Source: an uncultured Terriglobus sp.
GTDB lineage: Bacteria > Acidobacteriota > Terriglobia > Terriglobales > Acidobacteriaceae
Length of the DNA: 22,967 nucleotides
Assembly (NCBI GenBank): GCA_937871605.1
Contig: CALMRM010000299.1
Span: 5,510-28,476, forward strand
Reading direction: 5' to 3'
In this document: one piece after another, positions 15,335 through 22,037 of the stretch
How positions within the stretch are numbered: position 1 is the first letter of the stretch
Layout of the letters: each line of letters starts with the position of its first letter
Made by a program: the position numbers and the translations under genes
Notes under the pieces: generated by a model
What the model was told of the DNA's origin: nothing
Databases searched by the model: none
Seen by the model: only the letters and a program-made list of their open reading frames with translations

Positions 15335-18300
15335 CAGAAGCTCTGCCCGATGGAAAAGAAGAATTGAAAGTGGCTTGCCTGGCCCACGTGGTGCGTGGGC
15401 ACGGGCGCGGTGTAGTCGTCGATGATGGGGTAAACCGGTGGGTTCAGGTTGTAGCTCAGGTCCAGCCGGACGGGGCCTACCGGCGTGTTGTAGCGCGCGC
15501 CCAGGCCAACCGCGTGCGAGAAGTAGTTGAAGTTGCAGGTGCCCACCGTCACAAACCCCGTCACCTGCCGGCACGTCTGCTCATCGGGCTGGTGAAACCG
15601 CGTGATCGAAGGGAATACATCCTGCACGTGCAGGAACACGTTGCCCATGTCGTGGAACACCACAAACGAGACGCTGTCGCCTACCACCGACAGCGTCGGC
15701 GGCGGCAGCCGGATTTCAAACGTGTTCACAAACACTGCCGTGCCGCCCACGGGATATCCCGTGGTAAGGTCGCGCGGCCCCGCGGAGTTGATACCAAAGC
15801 CGCGGTGCGAAGTGGCCCCACCCGCGTACAACCGCTCCGGCAGCGGCACCGGGTCGCAGGAGGCATTGGTCGTCAGCAACACACACTGGCACCCCTCAAT
15901 GCCTGCGTTTGGGTTGGCCCCGCGCGCATTCTCCACGCCAAAGCGCGTGTTGCGCGCAAAGGTGTACTTACGCCGCTTACCCCAGGTGTAATACGTCGAG
16001 TAGGTCGTATCGATCTTGTTGAAGTCGGTCTGCGATCCGAACTTGCCGTTGGCAAAGAACTCGTCTACCGACAGGTACATGCCCTTTTGCGCGTTGAGCG
16101 GAGACGGGTTGCGCGTGTCGTGGAACCACGTGATGCCGGGGCCGCCCACCCGCACCGGCTGCGACAATAGTGGAATCAGGTTGGCCGTTACCTGCAGGCT
16201 GTTCTGGTCCACCGACACGCGGCGATAGGTGAAGTTATAGATCAGCGTGTCGGCCTTTGGAACCTTTTGCGTCACGCGTAACAGCCCCTGCAACGTGCTG
16301 GCCTTGAAGGTGGAAATGTTCTGAACGTTGCTGTAACCACCGCTGATTTGCCCGGTAAAGTTGTTGCGGCCCAGGAACTTGGGCGTGTTCAGCGTAGCGG
16401 TCGCCACACGCTCCAGCAGGCCGTACGTCGTGTGCAGTGTAAGGGACTGGTCGGTGCCGAACAGGTTGATGCGCGTTACATCCGCCGACACGCGGAACGA
16501 CGCGCCCGCATTGCCTTCCGTGGAGCAGCCGTTGAAAGTGCCGCCCAGCGACTGCTGCGCGCGGCAGTTGGCCTGCGGCGTAGACAGCTGCGCTTCAAAG
16601 CCCGCCCCGTAGGTTACGTCCCAGCGCTTGGCCTCCGTCAGCTGCACCAGCACATCCTTACGGTCGGCCTGCCCTTCCGGGTTCTGCACGGCCACGTTGG
16701 CCTCACTAAAGACGGCCAGGTCGTAGTAGCGCCGCTGCATCTCCACAATGGCCGACTGGTCCAGCGGATCGTGCGGCTTTAGCAGCAGCTGGTCGCTCAC
16801 CAGCTTGGGCCGCGTATGGTAAACGCCGGAAATCAGGACACGGTCAACCTCAACCTGCTCGCCCTCGGTCACCAGGTAGCTGATGTCCGTGATGTTCGGG
16901 TCATCCTTGCGTACCGTTTGCTTTACCTCTACCTTGGCTTGGTCATAGCCCCTGGCCAGGTATGACGAGAGGATGTTGTCGCGGTCGCTGGAGACGTTGG
17001 CCAGCGCGAATGGCTGTTCCTTCTCCGCAGTGACCAGGCCCTCAACAGCAGCCTTTTGCGCGGCACTCTCGCCGGTGACCGTCACGTTGCCGAACTTCTG
17101 CTGCGGGCCCTCATCGATGTGGACATTCACGGTGATCGTCGCAATCTTCTTGTCGAGATCACCCTTGACCTGGTCGCTCGTGATCTTGACCTTGGTAAAA
17201 CCGTTGGCGCGGTACAGCGAGGTGATGGAGTCCACATCGTTCGACAACAGCACCGGCGAGAACCGGCCGTTGCGCACGAAGGCATCGGCCTTCACTACCT
17301 GCATGCGCTCCTTAATGTTGTCCACCTGGAAATACTTGTTGCCGAAGACGTTGACCGCGGCCACCTTGTAGCGGCGGCCCTCCGTCGCCTTAAAGGTGAC
17401 GGTCTCCTTCAGGTTGCTGGGCGGCGGCAGCGGCGTGCCATCGACGGCATAGGTGGGGGTGTCAGGCACGCCCTGCACTGCCGGCTCCACCTCGGCGTCG
17501 AAGTAGCCCTGGCGCGCCAGGAACTCACGAATGTTATGCGCGCCTTCATTCAACAGGTCGTTGTCAACCGCGCTTTCCTCATAGATCGGCAGCAGCTGCT
17601 TTTCCCGTGCCTTCGACACCTTCGCGCCGGTGATGTCGATCGTGACCAGCGGGCCCTGGTTCGCGCGAAAGCTGTAATCCAGTTCCTTGTTCGGCGCGTC
17701 GTACTCGCTCTTCTCCAGCGCTACCGCAGCTTCCAACCGATTGTGCTGCTGGTAATCCTTTCGCAGGTTGGTGAGGGCATTTCCGGCAGTGTCGTGTGTC
17801 ACCCGGTTCTTGCTTTTGAAGAATTTGAGCGTGCGATTGATACGCTCCAGTTTGCCCATCTTGCGGAACTGTTCCAGGGAAACACCCGGATCGCCCGACA
17901 GCGCAACGTCGCCCACCACCGCCTGCGGACCTATGTCAATCGAGTAAATGACATCGACCTGCTTGCCGTCAGGCAGGTGTTCCGTCGAGGGATGGATGAG
18001 GGGCTGGTAGTACCCGTTTTGTGCCAGTGTCTGCTTGATGCCCTCCGCACCTGCGAGCACCTGTGAGTTGGTAAACGGCAGGCCGGGCTGCAGCTCCGTG
18101 GCATACTCCACCAGCGATGCCAGCCGGTCGACGTTGACGCCCTGGATGCGAACGCGACCGATGAAGTAGCGCGGTGTGCCGTCAAAGATGAGGGTCAGGC
18201 TGCCGTCCTGCGCGGGTATGCTGCGCAGCACAATGTCACGGTACAGGCCTGTCAGAAACAGGCGGCGGGTTGCCGCGCGGACCTTGTCCGGGCTCAGCGT

Positions 18301-18750
18301 GTCGCCAGCGGCAATGCCAAGCTCGTGCAGCAGCGGATCGTCCGCGCCGAGTTCCACACCGCGGAACTCGATGGCACCGATCGTTTTGCCGCGCAGGCCA
18401 AACAGGCCAGAGGCAGCCGTGTCGGCGGTCTTTGCGGCGTTCGCGGCCAACGACTGCTGCTGGGCGGCAGGGTCGCCGCTGGTGCGTGGGGCACTGGTCG
18501 AGGGTGTGTTCGGCTGCGTGCTGGATTGGGGCACGGGCAGGTGCCCCTGCTGCACCTGGCCTGGGGTGGAAGCACTGCTGCCAGGCTGGCTTGAGGTTTC
18601 CTGTGCGGCTATGGGCGCACAGCCCGCAGCGGTCGCGAGCAGCACGGCCAGCACGGGCCTGGCCGCACGCCTTTGCCGCGCTCGTACTGCCGAATGCCTC
18701 TTGAACCCCAACGTCGTGTGCCCCTGCTTCTGCGATTCGCCGACGCCCAT
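15334..18750 (-). CDS. Omp85-family outer-membrane protein (BamA/TamA-like) with seven POTRA domains
   Basis: A 1138-residue outer-membrane protein. A basic N-terminus (1-32) leads to a signal segment (VLAVLLATAAGC, about 33-49), then a Ser/Thr/Pro/Gln-rich linker (50-112). I count seven POTRA-like repeats at about 122-195, 196-276, 277-367, 368-459, 460-550, 551-631 and 632-707, each opening with a strand such as IGAIEFRGV, IGRVRIQGV, VAAVNVFGN, FGNVTVTGE, VDRVLISGV. A 16-strand-type beta-barrel follows (708-1138) with the D-x-R-x-P motif (DTRNPSP) and the RGF motif at 983-985; it ends in Phe as outer-membrane beta-signals do. Clustering with a SurA-like protein and TamB suggests a TamA-like role. 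The start at 18750 has a weak Shine-Dalgarno; a TTG 13 codons later with AGGGG upstream is an alternative. Confidence 0.9.
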   Translation of the reverse strand: MGVGESQKQGHTTLGFKRHSAVRARQRRAARPVLAVLLATAAGCAPIAAQETSSQPGSSASTPGQVQQGHLPVPQSSTQPNTPSTSAPRTSGDPAAQQQSLAANAAKTADTAASGLFGLRGKTIGAIEFRGVELGADDPLLHELGIAAGDTLSPDKVRAATRRLFLTGLYRDIVLRSIPAQDGSLTLIFDGTPRYFIGRVRIQGVNVDRLASLVEYATELQPGLPFTNSQVLAGAEGIKQTLAQNGYYQPLIHPSTEHLPDGKQVDVIYSIDIGPQAVVGDVALSGDPGVSLEQFRKMGKLERINRTLKFFKSKNRVTHDTAGNALTNLRKDYQQHNRLEAAVALEKSEYDAPNKELDYSFRANQGPLVTIDITGAKVSKAREKQLLPIYEESAVDNDLLNEGAHNIREFLARQGYFDAEVEPAVQGVPDTPTYAVDGTPLPPPSNLKETVTFKATEGRRYKVAAVNVFGNKYFQVDNIKERMQVVKADAFVRNGRFSPVLLSNDVDSITSLYRANGFTKVKITSDQVKGDLDKKIATITVNVHIDEGPQQKFGNVTVTGESAAQKAAVEGLVTAEKEQPFALANVSSDRDNILSSYLARGYDQAKVEVKQTVRKDDPNITDISYLVTEGEQVEVDRVLISGVYHTRPKLVSDQLLLKPHDPLDQSAIVEMQRRYYDLAVFSEANVAVQNPEGQADRKDVLVQLTEAKRWDVTYGAGFEAQLSTPQANCRAQQSLGGTFNGCSTEGNAGASFRVSADVTRINLFGTDQSLTLHTTYGLLERVATATLNTPKFLGRNNFTGQISGGYSNVQNISTFKASTLQGLLRVTQKVPKADTLIYNFTYRRVSVDQNSLQVTANLIPLLSQPVRVGGPGITWFHDTRNPSPLNAQKGMYLSVDEFFANGKFGSQTDFNKIDTTYSTYYTWGKRRKYTFARNTRFGVENARGANPNAGIEGCQCVLLTTNASCDPVPLPERLYAGGATSHRGFGINSAGPRDLTTGYPVGGTAVFVNTFEIRLPPPTLSVVGDSVSFVVFHDMGNVFLHVQDVFPSITRFHQPDEQTCRQVTGFVTVGTCNFNYFSHAVGLGARYNTPVGPVRLDLSYNLNPPVYPIIDDYTAPVPTHHVGQASHFQFFFSIGQSF

Positions 18751-18898
18751 GCGCCTGCTGGGAGTTTACCCTGTGCCACGGTACACGGGCGAACAGGCCA
18801 TGTTCTTGTAGTTTCTGGATCTGGGCCGTTCTGATGCACGATGGCGTGATGGAGCCAGCGATTGAACCTCAGACGCCAACAACTTCTACACTGAGGCA

Positions 18899-19919
18899 AT
18901 GGCAGAGGCGCTAGCTCCGCACGTGCCCACGAGCACACAGGACGACCGGTACTCACGGCAGCGGCTGTTTCCGCGGATCGGCGACAGGGGCCAGCAAAGG
19001 TTGGGAGCGGCACGCGTCACGATCGTGGGTTGCGGCGCCACCGGTGCGGGTCGGCTCGCTCACGGTGATCGATCGGGATTTCGTGGAGACGTCCAACCTG
19101 CAACGGCAACTCCTGTTTACCGAGGAGGACGCCCGGGAAGCCCTGCCGAAGGCGGAGGCCGCGCGTCGCAGGCTCCAGGAAATCAACTCCCGCGTGACGG
19201 TAACAGCTCACATTGACGACCTGACCCCCGCGAACGCTGCCGCCCTGCTCTCCGGAGCCGATGTGTTGCTGGATGCGACGGATAACTTCGAGACGCGCTA
19301 CCTTCTGAACGACTTCGCAATCGAGAGCGGCACGCCGTGGATCTACGCAGCGGCCATCGGGTCCTACGCGGCGACCATGAACATCTTGCCCGGCGAGACA
19401 GCCTGCCTGGCATGCCTGTTTTCAGAGCCGCCGGGCGGCACCGTGGAAACCTGCGACACCGCAGGCATTCTGGGCACCGCAGTGACCGTCGCCAGCAGCC
19501 TCCAAGTGACAGAGGCCATCAAGCTGCTGACTGGCCAGGCCGGGCAGATGCGGCGCACCCTGCTCTCCCTGGACGTGTGGACGGGCGAACGCTCCGAGGT
19601 ATCTGCGCGCGAGCCCCGCCCTGGTTGCCCTGTGTGCGGGCTGCGGCAGTTCCGGCACCTGCGTGGCGAGGGCCGCCCCCACATTACACTGTGTGGCCGC
19701 AACTCGGTTCAGATTCACGAGCACGGCCGCCCGGTGAACTTTGCCGCTCTGGCCGAACGACTGCGCCCGCTTGGCACCGTTCGCCACAATGACCTTCTGC
19801 TTCGCTTCAGCTACGGCGAGTACACCCTGTCCGTGTTCCCGGACGGCCGGACCGTGGTGCAAGGTACCGCAGAAGTGGCGCGCGCGCGTGCACTTTATGC
19901 GCGTTTTGTGGGCTCTTAG
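18899..19919 (+). pseudogene. ThiF/MoeB/HesA-type E1-like adenylyltransferase gene, frameshifted
   Basis: The N-terminal part (from ATG 18899) reads RYSRQRLFPRIGDRGQQRL then VTIVGCGATG, the start of an E1-like nucleotide-binding fold. The rest of the family sequence continues in another frame from about 19050: VGSLTVIDRDFVETSNLQRQ, DATDNFETRYLLND, CLACL and CPVCG zinc-ligand pairs, ETCDTAG (candidate catalytic Cys), and a C-terminal domain to 19919. Only 4 nt separate the G of GATG from VGSL, where relatives have about 11 residues (roughly 33 nt), so about 29 nt appear to be missing and the frame is broken. Downstream codons remain free of stops and family-like. Such proteins adenylate the C-terminus of sulfur carriers (ThiS, MoaD). 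A GTG at 19044 could start the second part, but without the ATP loop. Confidence 0.75.
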
Positions 19920-20242
19920 CATGTGAGATGCGTGCACTTTCGATGTGTTTTGTTCGCTTCGTGCATCACGTTGTATGCGAAACACACCCTTTTTGCACGT
20001 TCCCGATGCATATTTGTACGCTCGCTCACTGTTCGTGTTGCAAGGTGAAGCACGCTTCCCGAAAGAATCGTTGTCCCTGGCAACTCTCCTAGGGTCCGAA
20101 CCCTTCCCATGTAAACGTACCCCCGGCTCAGGGGAAGTTCACTGTTGCTCCTGTATCCTGACTGGAGCCTGCGGCCTTTACTGGAACGGCGGTGCGTCAT
20201 GGAGGCGTGCCAGGCCGCGGCATGGAAGTTCAGGGTTACGGA
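19920..20242 (+). other. Gene-free 323-nt stretch upstream of the ECF sigma gene
   Basis: No coding frame here looks real, and composition is less GC-rich than in neighbouring genes over 19930-20040. I see two small stems near the sigma gene, AGGGT-ccga-ACCCT (20091-20104) and a CCCC/GGGG stem (about 20111-20125). No convincing terminator for the ThiF-like gene is present, and no clear -35/-10 pair or ECF-type GGAAC/GTC promoter. It presumably holds the sigma-operon promoter and leader. Confidence 0.4.
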
Positions 20243-20878
20243 ATGACACAAACGAAGTCGACGCCGGCCGCCGGCCATTTCAAGCGGAATCCTCCGATAG
20301 CCGGTGAAGCGGACGCCCTGGAGCGCGCGAAAAACGGCGACCCGGATGCTTTTTCTAAGCTGTATGCGCTGCACAAGCGCCGCGTGTACACCCTGTGTTT
20401 GCGCATGCTGGGCAATGTTTCTGAAGCGGAGGACATGACGCAAGAGGCCTTTCTCCACCTCTACCGCAAGCTTGGTTCGTTTCGCGGCGAAAGCGCGTTT
20501 TCCACCTGGCTGCACAGGCTCACGGTCAACCTGGTGCTGATGCACCTGCGGAAGAAGGGTCTGCAGCTGGTGTCGCTTGAAGAGACGATCAATCCGTCTG
20601 AGGAGGACGCGCCCAAGCGGGACTTCGGCTCGCGCGATCCGCGGCTGTCGGGTTCGGTAGAGCGCGTTGCGCTGGAGCGGGCCGTCTCGACACTGCCCCC
20701 CGGCTACCGGTTGGTGTTCGTGCTGCACGATGTGGAAGGGTACGAGCACAACGAGATTGCGGGCATGCTGGAGTGTTCCACGGGTAACAGTAAGTCGCAG
20801 CTGCACAAAGCCCGGCTCAAGCTACGCGAAATTTTGCGGCAGAACGACCAAGCCGCCACCCTGCAGGAGGCCAAGTAA
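20243..20878 (+). CDS. ECF-type RNA polymerase sigma factor (RpoE-like)
   Basis: A 211-residue extracytoplasmic-function sigma factor with the two usual regions only. Sigma2 (about 36-104) includes DAFSKLYALHKRRVYTLCLRML, the core-binding/-10 segment SEAEDMTQEAFLHLYRKL, and FRGESAFSTWLHRLTVNLVL. Sigma4 (about 140-196) includes LPPGYRLVFVLHDVEGYEHNEIAGML and the recognition helix TGNSKSQLHKARLKL. The linker is charged (EEDAPKRDFGSRDPR). The chosen ATG at 20243 has AGGG seven bases upstream; in-frame starts at 20192 (GTG) and 20222 (ATG) would add 17 or 7 residues. The next gene begins directly after the stop (TAAATG) and is probably its regulator. The inducing signal cannot be read from the sequence. 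Confidence 0.92.
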   Translation: MTQTKSTPAAGHFKRNPPIAGEADALERAKNGDPDAFSKLYALHKRRVYTLCLRMLGNVSEAEDMTQEAFLHLYRKLGSFRGESAFSTWLHRLTVNLVLMHLRKKGLQLVSLEETINPSEEDAPKRDFGSRDPRLSGSVERVALERAVSTLPPGYRLVFVLHDVEGYEHNEIAGMLECSTGNSKSQLHKARLKLREILRQNDQAATLQEAK

Positions 20879-21154
20879 ATGGCAAACGAACCAAAGCGCT
20901 GGACCTGTGAGGAGTTTGAAAAAGCCCTGCCCGACCTTTTTGAGAACGCACAGGGCGGCAAGCTCAGCGCAGACCCGCAGTTCGCCGACATTCTGCGCGA
21001 CTGCCCGCAGGCAGCCGAACTGGTACGCGATCTGGAGTACATTGCAGAGACTGCGCGCCTCCTGCTGGAGCCAGAGGTCGATGCGCCAAGTTCCGACCTG
21101 TGGCAGAAGATCGAGCGGGAACTCGGCGACGCACCCGGCAGCCCTGTGCAGTAG
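20879..21154 (+). CDS. Small soluble protein, probable anti-sigma factor with degenerate zinc motif
   Basis: A 91-residue acidic protein with no signal peptide or membrane helix. Its start follows the sigma-factor stop with no gap, and GGAGG lies inside the end of the sigma gene, so translation is probably coupled. The pattern W-T-C-E-E-F (Cys10), D-C-P-Q-A-A-E-L-V (Cys42) and a C-terminal LWQKIERELG resembles the small zf-HC2/ZAS anti-sigma proteins of this phylum. The His and second Cys of the HxxxCxxC motif are replaced (Ile38, Ala45), so zinc binding is unlikely. Binding to the adjacent sigma factor is inferred from position and this weak resemblance. It could also be a different kind of cofactor. 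Confidence 0.7.
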   Translation: MANEPKRWTCEEFEKALPDLFENAQGGKLSADPQFADILRDCPQAAELVRDLEYIAETARLLLEPEVDAPSSDLWQKIERELGDAPGSPVQ

Positions 21155-21171
21155 CGTTCCTGTAAGCCCGC

Positions 21172-21200
21172 TTGCCGGGATGGCATACACAGCGTAGTAT
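21172..21200 (+). promoter_or_regulatory. Candidate sigma70-type promoter for the aroK leader / RNA candidate
   Basis: TTGCCG (21172-21177) and TAGTAT (21195-21200) are separated by 17 nt, each matching four of six consensus positions, giving a predicted start near 21207. It lies just after the anti-sigma-like gene and ahead of three stem-loops. Confidence 0.35.
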
Positions 21201-21206
21201 CGGGTT

Positions 21207-21365
21207 CAATATGCAGCAGACCGTATTTTTTGCCGGCTTTACGTACCGCTACTGGCGCACAGTAGCGGCTGCGGCAGGCTCTGCACACTTTCTGCTCTGA
21301 CGTTCAGAGCAAGCGCACATGAGCTCAGCAGGCCGCAACTCCAACATGGGTTGCGGCCTTTTCAG
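21207..21365 (+). ncRNA. Candidate structured RNA or attenuating leader upstream of aroK
   Basis: Three perfect stem-loops follow one another in a gene-free stretch. CCGCTACT-7 nt-AGTAGCGG is at 21246-21268, with an outer TGCCG/CGGCA pairing around it. TGCTCTGA-cgt-TCAGAGCA is at 21293-21311. A 10-bp terminator stem is at 21330-21359, followed by TTTTCAGTTTTC. A possible promoter precedes them, giving a predicted ~155-nt transcript. It matches no riboswitch or housekeeping RNA I can recognise; the SRP-RNA GGAAG/GAAGCAG core and tmRNA features are absent. It could be a small RNA or a premature-termination leader for aroK. Confidence 0.45.
21330..21365 (+). terminator. Rho-independent terminator before aroK
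   Basis: AGGCCGCAAC (21330-21339), a 10-nt loop and GTTGCGGCCT (21350-21359) form a 10-bp perfect GC-rich stem followed by TTTCAGTTTTC. It ends about 33 nt before the aroK ATG, so it either ends the sigma-operon/RNA transcript or acts as an attenuator for aroK. Confidence 0.75.
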
Positions 21366-21397
21366 TTTTCATCACAACCACGAAGGATCCTGGCACC

Positions 21398-21976
21398 ATG
21401 CCCGCTCTGGAAGCTCCCAGCCCTGCCGCCCCGGCCACTTCTCTACCCACTGCCAGCCGCATTGTGCTCATCGGTTTTATGGGCGCAGGCAAGAGCACCG
21501 TGGGCCGCCTCCTGGCGGCTCGGCTCCGCTGGCAGTTTGTGGATACGGACCTCCTCGTCGAGCAGAAGCACGGGTGCAGCATCGCGGAGTTGTTCAGCAG
21601 GGAGGGCGAGGACCGCTTCCGGCAGTGCGAGTCCGTGCAGCTGGCGCGTGCGCTGGGACAGCACCATGCCGTGATTGCCGTGGGCGGAGGCGCACCAGAA
21701 ATCCTCACCAACCGGCTGCTGCTGGAACAGACGCCCGGCACCACCATCGTGTTCCTAGACGCACCCTTTCCAGTGCTGTTTGACCGCTGCGTGCTGCAGG
21801 AAGGGGCTGCGACACGACCGGTGCTGCGGGATGCAGAAGCTGCAGAGCGGCGCTTCCACGCCCGCATGCCGCTCTACCGCCGGTGCGCGCAGCACCAGGT
21901 TCGTACGGAGCTGCTCGACCCTGCAGCAACTGCGGCAGAGGTGTTGCACGTCCTCGTGCCCGGCAGTCTCCTGTAG
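21398..21976 (+). CDS. aroK: Shikimate kinase
   Basis: Phosphorylates shikimate at the 3-hydroxyl using ATP in the aromatic amino-acid pathway. The 192-residue P-loop kinase has an Ala/Pro-rich N-terminal extension (1-20), Walker A GFMGAGKST (26-34), the shikimate/Mg-binding DTD (49-51), the GGGAPE segment (96-101; usual GGG), the lid arginine in RPVL (140-143), and RRFHARMPLY (about 151-160), corresponding to the conserved R-x-x-x-Y segment. GAAGGA lies 10 nt before the ATG at 21398. A strong terminator hairpin stands 33 nt upstream and may control expression. The permease gene follows with a 61-nt gap on the same strand. Confidence 0.95.
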   Translation: MPALEAPSPAAPATSLPTASRIVLIGFMGAGKSTVGRLLAARLRWQFVDTDLLVEQKHGCSIAELFSREGEDRFRQCESVQLARALGQHHAVIAVGGGAPEILTNRLLLEQTPGTTIVFLDAPFPVLFDRCVLQEGAATRPVLRDAEAAERRFHARMPLYRRCAQHQVRTELLDPAATAAEVLHVLVPGSLL

Positions 21977-22037
21977 CCGCAACAACGGCTCCCCACGCGG
22001 GTGCATCCTACGCAGGAAACCTGAGAAGAGGCCCACA

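Noticed and set aside
15335..15574. Upstream extension of the SurA-like frame
   Set aside because: It would overlap the Omp85 barrel-coding region by 240 nt and lacks a signal peptide; the ATG at 15334 gives a clean signal peptide and a coupled TGATG junction.
17056..18066. 336-codon plus-strand frame opposite the Omp85 gene
   Set aside because: Antisense to the POTRA-coding region; composition and absence of motifs indicate a shadow frame.
18700..18750. Lipoprotein signal in the Omp85 protein (AAGC near residue 44)
   Set aside because: The -3 position is Ala rather than the usual Leu, and an alternative ordinary cleavage site (PIAAQ) follows closely; an outer-membrane barrel need not be lipidated.
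18862..18898. Promoter TTGAAC/TACACT that would make the ThiF-like transcript leaderless
   Set aside because: The spacer is 19 nt and the boxes are common by chance, so the evidence is too weak to list as a feature.
19916..20806. 296-codon minus-strand frame covering the sigma-gene spacer and sigma gene
   Set aside because: Most of it mirrors the ECF sigma gene; the part in the spacer lacks a ribosome site and any motif.
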